Shown: piece by piece, positions 61,234 through 64,000 of the stretch
How positions within the stretch are numbered: position 1 is the first letter of the stretch
Layout: every line of letters starts with the position of its first letter
Assembly: GCA_020636135.1 (NCBI GenBank)
Contig: JACJYK010000003.1
Location: 558,001-622,000, forward strand
Direction of reading: 5' to 3'
Length of the DNA: 64,000 nucleotides
Source of the DNA: Lewinellaceae bacterium
Lineage (GTDB): Bacteria; Bacteroidota; Bacteroidia; Chitinophagales; Saprospiraceae
The notes under the pieces: model-generated
The model's database searches: none
What the model was told of the DNA's origin: nothing
Seen by the model: only the letters and a program-made list of their open reading frames with translations
Made by a program: the position numbers and the translations under genes

Positions 61234-63180
61234 TTAAGTCCTACACAAACGAAATCCAATATGGTCGCGGCGTAACAACCAGAAATCATCTCCGTAGTAG
61301 TTCCGATAGGCAACCTGGCAGAGCCTTGCATTATAGCGAAAGGCTCCGCCGCGGATCACCGGAGTGATAATGCCTGGGACATCATAGTGGTTGCTCGTAT
61401 ATTCCAATACATTGCCACTCATGTCGTGCAAGCCATAGCCGTTCGGAAGTTTTTGTCCTACCGGGTGCGTTTTTCCTCCACTGTTGTCCCTAAACCATCC
61501 CACATCATTAAGGTCGTTGCTACCGGCAAACTTAGTCCCGTCTGCTCCACCTGCCCTCGCAGCATATTCCCACTCTTCTTCCGTAGGTAACCTGTATTGC
61601 TCACCACTTAGTCGATTTAGCTTTTGAATAAATATAACTAAATATGATTGGCCTATTTGCTCTACCGGACACCGGGCACACCCTTTATTTCGACTTGGAT
61701 TCTCTCCCATAATTGCTTCCCATTGCTCCTGCGTCACCTCATACTTACCCATGTAGAACATTCTGACACTTATCTGCCGGGCAGGCTTCATATCATCACA
61801 ATTATCTCCCTGCTCAGATGTACAGCCGATCATACAACTGCCTCCCGGGATAGGTACCATTGAGGCTTTAATCTCTGCTGCGGCTTTTCCTGATGCAGTT
61901 AATACATTCTCTGGACAGCCATTGTTTTTAGCTACCCCGAATTCAGTTGGGCATATATCCTTTATGTCTGGTACATCATCGCCGTCACTATCATTCTCAA
62001 GCCTCTTAGGGTTTAGACTATTCATAATATCGATGCCAGTCAACTCCCATTCAACCCAAGTCCGACCATCCGAGTCCTTTGGCATTTCAGGTGCTTTCTT
62101 TGGAGAATTTTGAATAATTACATCTCTAGTTTTACTTCCGGACAAACCTTGCAATAAGAAATATCCTCCTACGCCAATCAGAAAGAACAAAGGCAACACC
62201 CACCAAAACTTATGGAGAGGACTAGGTGATGCGGTAGCAGGTTGAGGATCTGTCTTTTCTGCTACGATCGTCTCTTCATTGCTAAGTATTGGCGTTTCCC
62301 TAGCAGGTTTTTCTCCAGGGGACTTCCACGACCCTCCCGCGATAATTTCCTGCACATCTTTGACCGTTTTTACTCTCTGCATAGGATCCGCTATCAGACA
62401 CGCATTGATTACCCGCTGCCAGGGTTGCGGTACGCTTTTGATCGCTTCCGGTATAGCTGCCCGGTTGATCTTTTTTACAATCTCAGCCTGGGCTGTCTCC
62501 GTACCGGTATCCGACTCAGGGGTAAAAGGTGTTCTCCCTACAAACAACTCATACAACACCACGCCCAAACTCCAAAGATCTACGTTCTTTCGTATTTCCT
62601 CGCCTGCCAGCTGCTCGGGGGCCACATACAGCAAACTACCTCCCGCAAAACTATTGCTGAAGTAACTCTTATCCGTATCGGCAAACTGCTTGCTCAATCC
62701 AAAATCGGCGATCTTGGGGACCAAATCACCCTTGTATCCCCGGGTCATCAGGATATTGCTGCTTTTAAGATCACGATGGACGATATGGTGCCTATGCAAG
62801 TGATCGATACCTTCGATAATTCCTTGGGCAATATTTTCCTTTTCTACCTCGGAAAGGATTTCTGACTGGATTAGTTGGGTGAGGTTGCCATCGGGATAAT
62901 ACTGCAGAATACCGTAATCAAAGATACCATTGGGCATCTTGAAGCGGTAACAAACCTCATAATGAGCGATGTTTTTATGTTCTGGAAGTTCGGTGGCGAG
63001 CTCTACTTCCTTAAGCAAACTAAGTGATTCCTGGCCCTTTTTGACTTGCGACACTTTAAGAGCCACATGTCTATTTCTGACTTCATCAAACGCTTTGTAC
63101 ACGGTGCCAAAGCCACCACCTCCTAATTCGTCTTTCTCGATGTCGTATTTGTACCGGGAGAAAAAAGCTTCTTGGTTCAT
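61234..63180 (-). CDS. Transmembrane Ser/Thr protein kinase with extracytoplasmic FGE-like domain
   Basis: 648 residues. The kinase domain (about 8-285) is complete: glycine loop LGGGGFGTVY (19-28), Lys42 in VALKV, HRDLKSSN (135-142), DFG at 159-161 and APEQ. A Pro/Ser-rich linker, one membrane helix (324-344), a thrombospondin type 3-like DSDGDDVPDIKDICP (397-411) and a formylglycine-enzyme/C-type-lectin-like domain (441-648; MSGNVLEY, RGGAF... IGFRL) follow. The outer domain probably binds a ligand and controls the kinase. FGE active-site cysteines are not recognisable. PP2C gene follows. Confidence 0.92.
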   Translation of the reverse strand: MNQEAFFSRYKYDIEKDELGGGGFGTVYKAFDEVRNRHVALKVSQVKKGQESLSLLKEVELATELPEHKNIAHYEVCYRFKMPNGIFDYGILQYYPDGNLTQLIQSEILSEVEKENIAQGIIEGIDHLHRHHIVHRDLKSSNILMTRGYKGDLVPKIADFGLSKQFADTDKSYFSNSFAGGSLLYVAPEQLAGEEIRKNVDLWSLGVVLYELFVGRTPFTPESDTGTETAQAEIVKKINRAAIPEAIKSVPQPWQRVINACLIADPMQRVKTVKDVQEIIAGGSWKSPGEKPARETPILSNEETIVAEKTDPQPATASPSPLHKFWWVLPLFFLIGVGGYFLLQGLSGSKTRDVIIQNSPKKAPEMPKDSDGRTWVEWELTGIDIMNSLNPKRLENDSDGDDVPDIKDICPTEFGVAKNNGCPENVLTASGKAAAEIKASMVPIPGGSCMIGCTSEQGDNCDDMKPARQISVRMFYMGKYEVTQEQWEAIMGENPSRNKGCARCPVEQIGQSYLVIFIQKLNRLSGEQYRLPTEEEWEYAARAGGADGTKFAGSNDLNDVGWFRDNSGGKTHPVGQKLPNGYGLHDMSGNVLEYTSNHYDVPGIITPVIRGGAFRYNARLCQVAYRNYYGDDFWLLRRDHIGFRLCRT

Positions 63181-63198
63181 CTTCTTGACTTATATTAC

Positions 63199-63229
63199 AT
63201 GTTGGTATTATATAACATTGGTACAACAT
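63199..63229. promoter_or_regulatory. Candidate operator: ATGTTG ... CAACAT with repeated TTGGTA
   Basis: Upstream of the kinase gene, ATGTTG (63199-63204) and CAACAT (63224-63229) form a 6-bp inverted repeat spanning two direct TTGGTA copies (63202-63207 and 63218-63223). It sits between divergent genes. Pattern only. Confidence 0.25.
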
Positions 63230-63401
63230 CTTATAGGCAGTAAATAGCCACTAATTTTATTGGTTTTCAATTATTATGTTTTGTCAATCCTTCTCGCTCA
63301 CTTTCTTTTCTATACTCTTTGTAGCTGATATTGTCCTATCTTATCATAAAGTAATAAAGTTAGATAATCATTGAAAAGGGGGTGGTATTCAATTTATTTT
63401 T

Positions 63402-63833
63402 ATGCAGGAGAACTGTTTTAATTCAATTTTTATGGATGGATACAATCAAGAAACCCTGGAAACATACACTGCCACTGTATCCCTGGGTCAGGAAGATGGC
63501 TATACCCAGAGAATCATTTTGGGAGACGATTACATTCATGCCATCCAAGCTTATCAGCATGACCTTAGGAGTACTAAGGAAATCTATCTCTCTGTAAGCA
63601 TAAGTGAAAGCCGTATTATCCTTGGTGGACAAAACGAGCCACACATCCGTTTGGAAATCATCAACTACCCGCGTTTTCCCTTGAAGCAAGAGGTTTTCAA
63701 ATCCGAAGTGATTGCCATGGTGGATCATTTGATGGAAACCTTCCATCAAAACCGAACGGTGATCGTCTTCACGGATGAAACCGTTATGTTGCAAAAGACT
63801 GAAGAAGTAGATCCGAGAATTGAATCATATTGA
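63402..63833 (+). CDS. Unknown protein, divergent from the kinase gene
   Basis: 143 residues with no family I recognise. It has no signal peptide or membrane segment and is acidic. Stretches such as RIILGDDYIHAIQAYQHDL and VSISESRIILGGQNEPHIR suggest beta strands with short helices; two aligned RIILG sequences (near residues 37-41 and 70-74) may mark an internal repeat. It faces the kinase-phosphatase unit across a 221-bp gap and could be its regulatory partner, but this is only positional. ATG at 63402 is the first plausible start. Confidence 0.55.
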   Translation: MQENCFNSIFMDGYNQETLETYTATVSLGQEDGYTQRIILGDDYIHAIQAYQHDLRSTKEIYLSVSISESRIILGGQNEPHIRLEIINYPRFPLKQEVFKSEVIAMVDHLMETFHQNRTVIVFTDETVMLQKTEEVDPRIESY

Positions 63834-64000
63834 TTGTCTAAAGCAAAGGATGACTCATCAGAATGGTTTTTCCATTATCATTTGTTGTAGAACACAATAA
63901 ATAATGTGCTTTCAATTTGGGTATTTGACCAATCTGGGTAGCAATTACATCTCAAATAATTGATAAATGTCATATATCGCTTATAGCCAGAGAGCCCATT
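63834..64000. other. Terminal stretch, nothing recognised
   Basis: 167 bp at the right window edge. I see no gene, attachment site or repeat in it, in particular no copy of the tRNA-Cys 3' end that would mark the right end of the integrated element. Confidence 0.5.

Overview
The window looks like a chromosomal segment of a Bacteroidota bacterium, probably a free-living saccharolytic member near Saprospiria (my inference). The clues are near-consensus TAnnTTTG promoter boxes, a DUF5916 outer-surface protein, DUF1080, GMC and hydroxypyruvate-isomerase-like sugar genes, a Bacteroidota-type LuxR tail, a Bacteroidota-type tyrosine integrase and many short dispersed palindromic repeats. The left two thirds is ordinary, fairly GC-balanced core sequence. 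The right third, from about 45 kb, is visibly AT-richer and carries mobile and defence genes.

Left region (1-32.2 kb): glycerol use (glpD cut by the left edge, glpF), a secreted GH2 beta-galactosidase, an RRM RNA-binding protein with its own promoter and terminator, a 3-hydroxyacyl-CoA dehydrogenase overlapping a low-molecular-weight phosphatase, feoAB iron uptake, a DUF1080 protein, an EamA transporter, an alpha/beta hydrolase, and a sugar-oxidation pair (GMC oxidoreductase plus gluconate dehydrogenase subunit 3-like) beside a hydroxypyruvate-isomerase-like protein. A copper/heavy-metal efflux cluster follows: HYC_CC_PP-like protein, cusA, TolC, cusB and an HMA chaperone. Then come a universal stress protein, a hemolysin III homologue, a BaiN-type flavoprotein, a CNNM/CorC protein, adenine deaminase and galactokinase.

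Middle region (32.2-45 kb): transketolase and an FGGY sugar kinase that is fused to a coiled coil and a LuxR-like DNA-binding tail, which is an unusual architecture. Around these genes lie a 138-147 bp tandem repeat, dispersed palindromic repeats with nested hairpins, a DUF5916 protein and a Gfo/Idh/MocA oxidoreductase. The last 87 bp of the oxidoreductase locus, including the stop codon, recurs exactly twice more downstream. The copies are separated by about 0.7 kb non-coding cassettes full of conserved hairpins, one of which covaries between copies. This looks like a small att-like array or an unrecognised non-autonomous element.

Right region (45-64 kb): a tRNA-Cys gene (with a decayed tRNA-Cys copy just upstream) is followed by a tyrosine integrase, an excisionase-like HTH protein and a protein with family-A-polymerase-like motifs (TV-Pol candidate). 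Next come a complete type I restriction-modification operon (hsdM-hsdS-hsdR) with a translationally linked metallopeptidase, an intact IS982-family element with inverted repeats and a 6 bp target duplication, and a two-gene reverse transcriptase plus HEPN-like module resembling a split AbiA-type antiviral system. Last is a transmembrane Ser/Thr kinase with an extracytoplasmic FGE-like domain, paired with a PP2C phosphatase. The strongest candidates for new biology are the RT-HEPN pair, the kinase-HTH fusion, the 87-bp repeat array with structured cassettes, and the polymerase-like protein of the integrative element. No right attachment site of the element was seen, so it may continue past the window.
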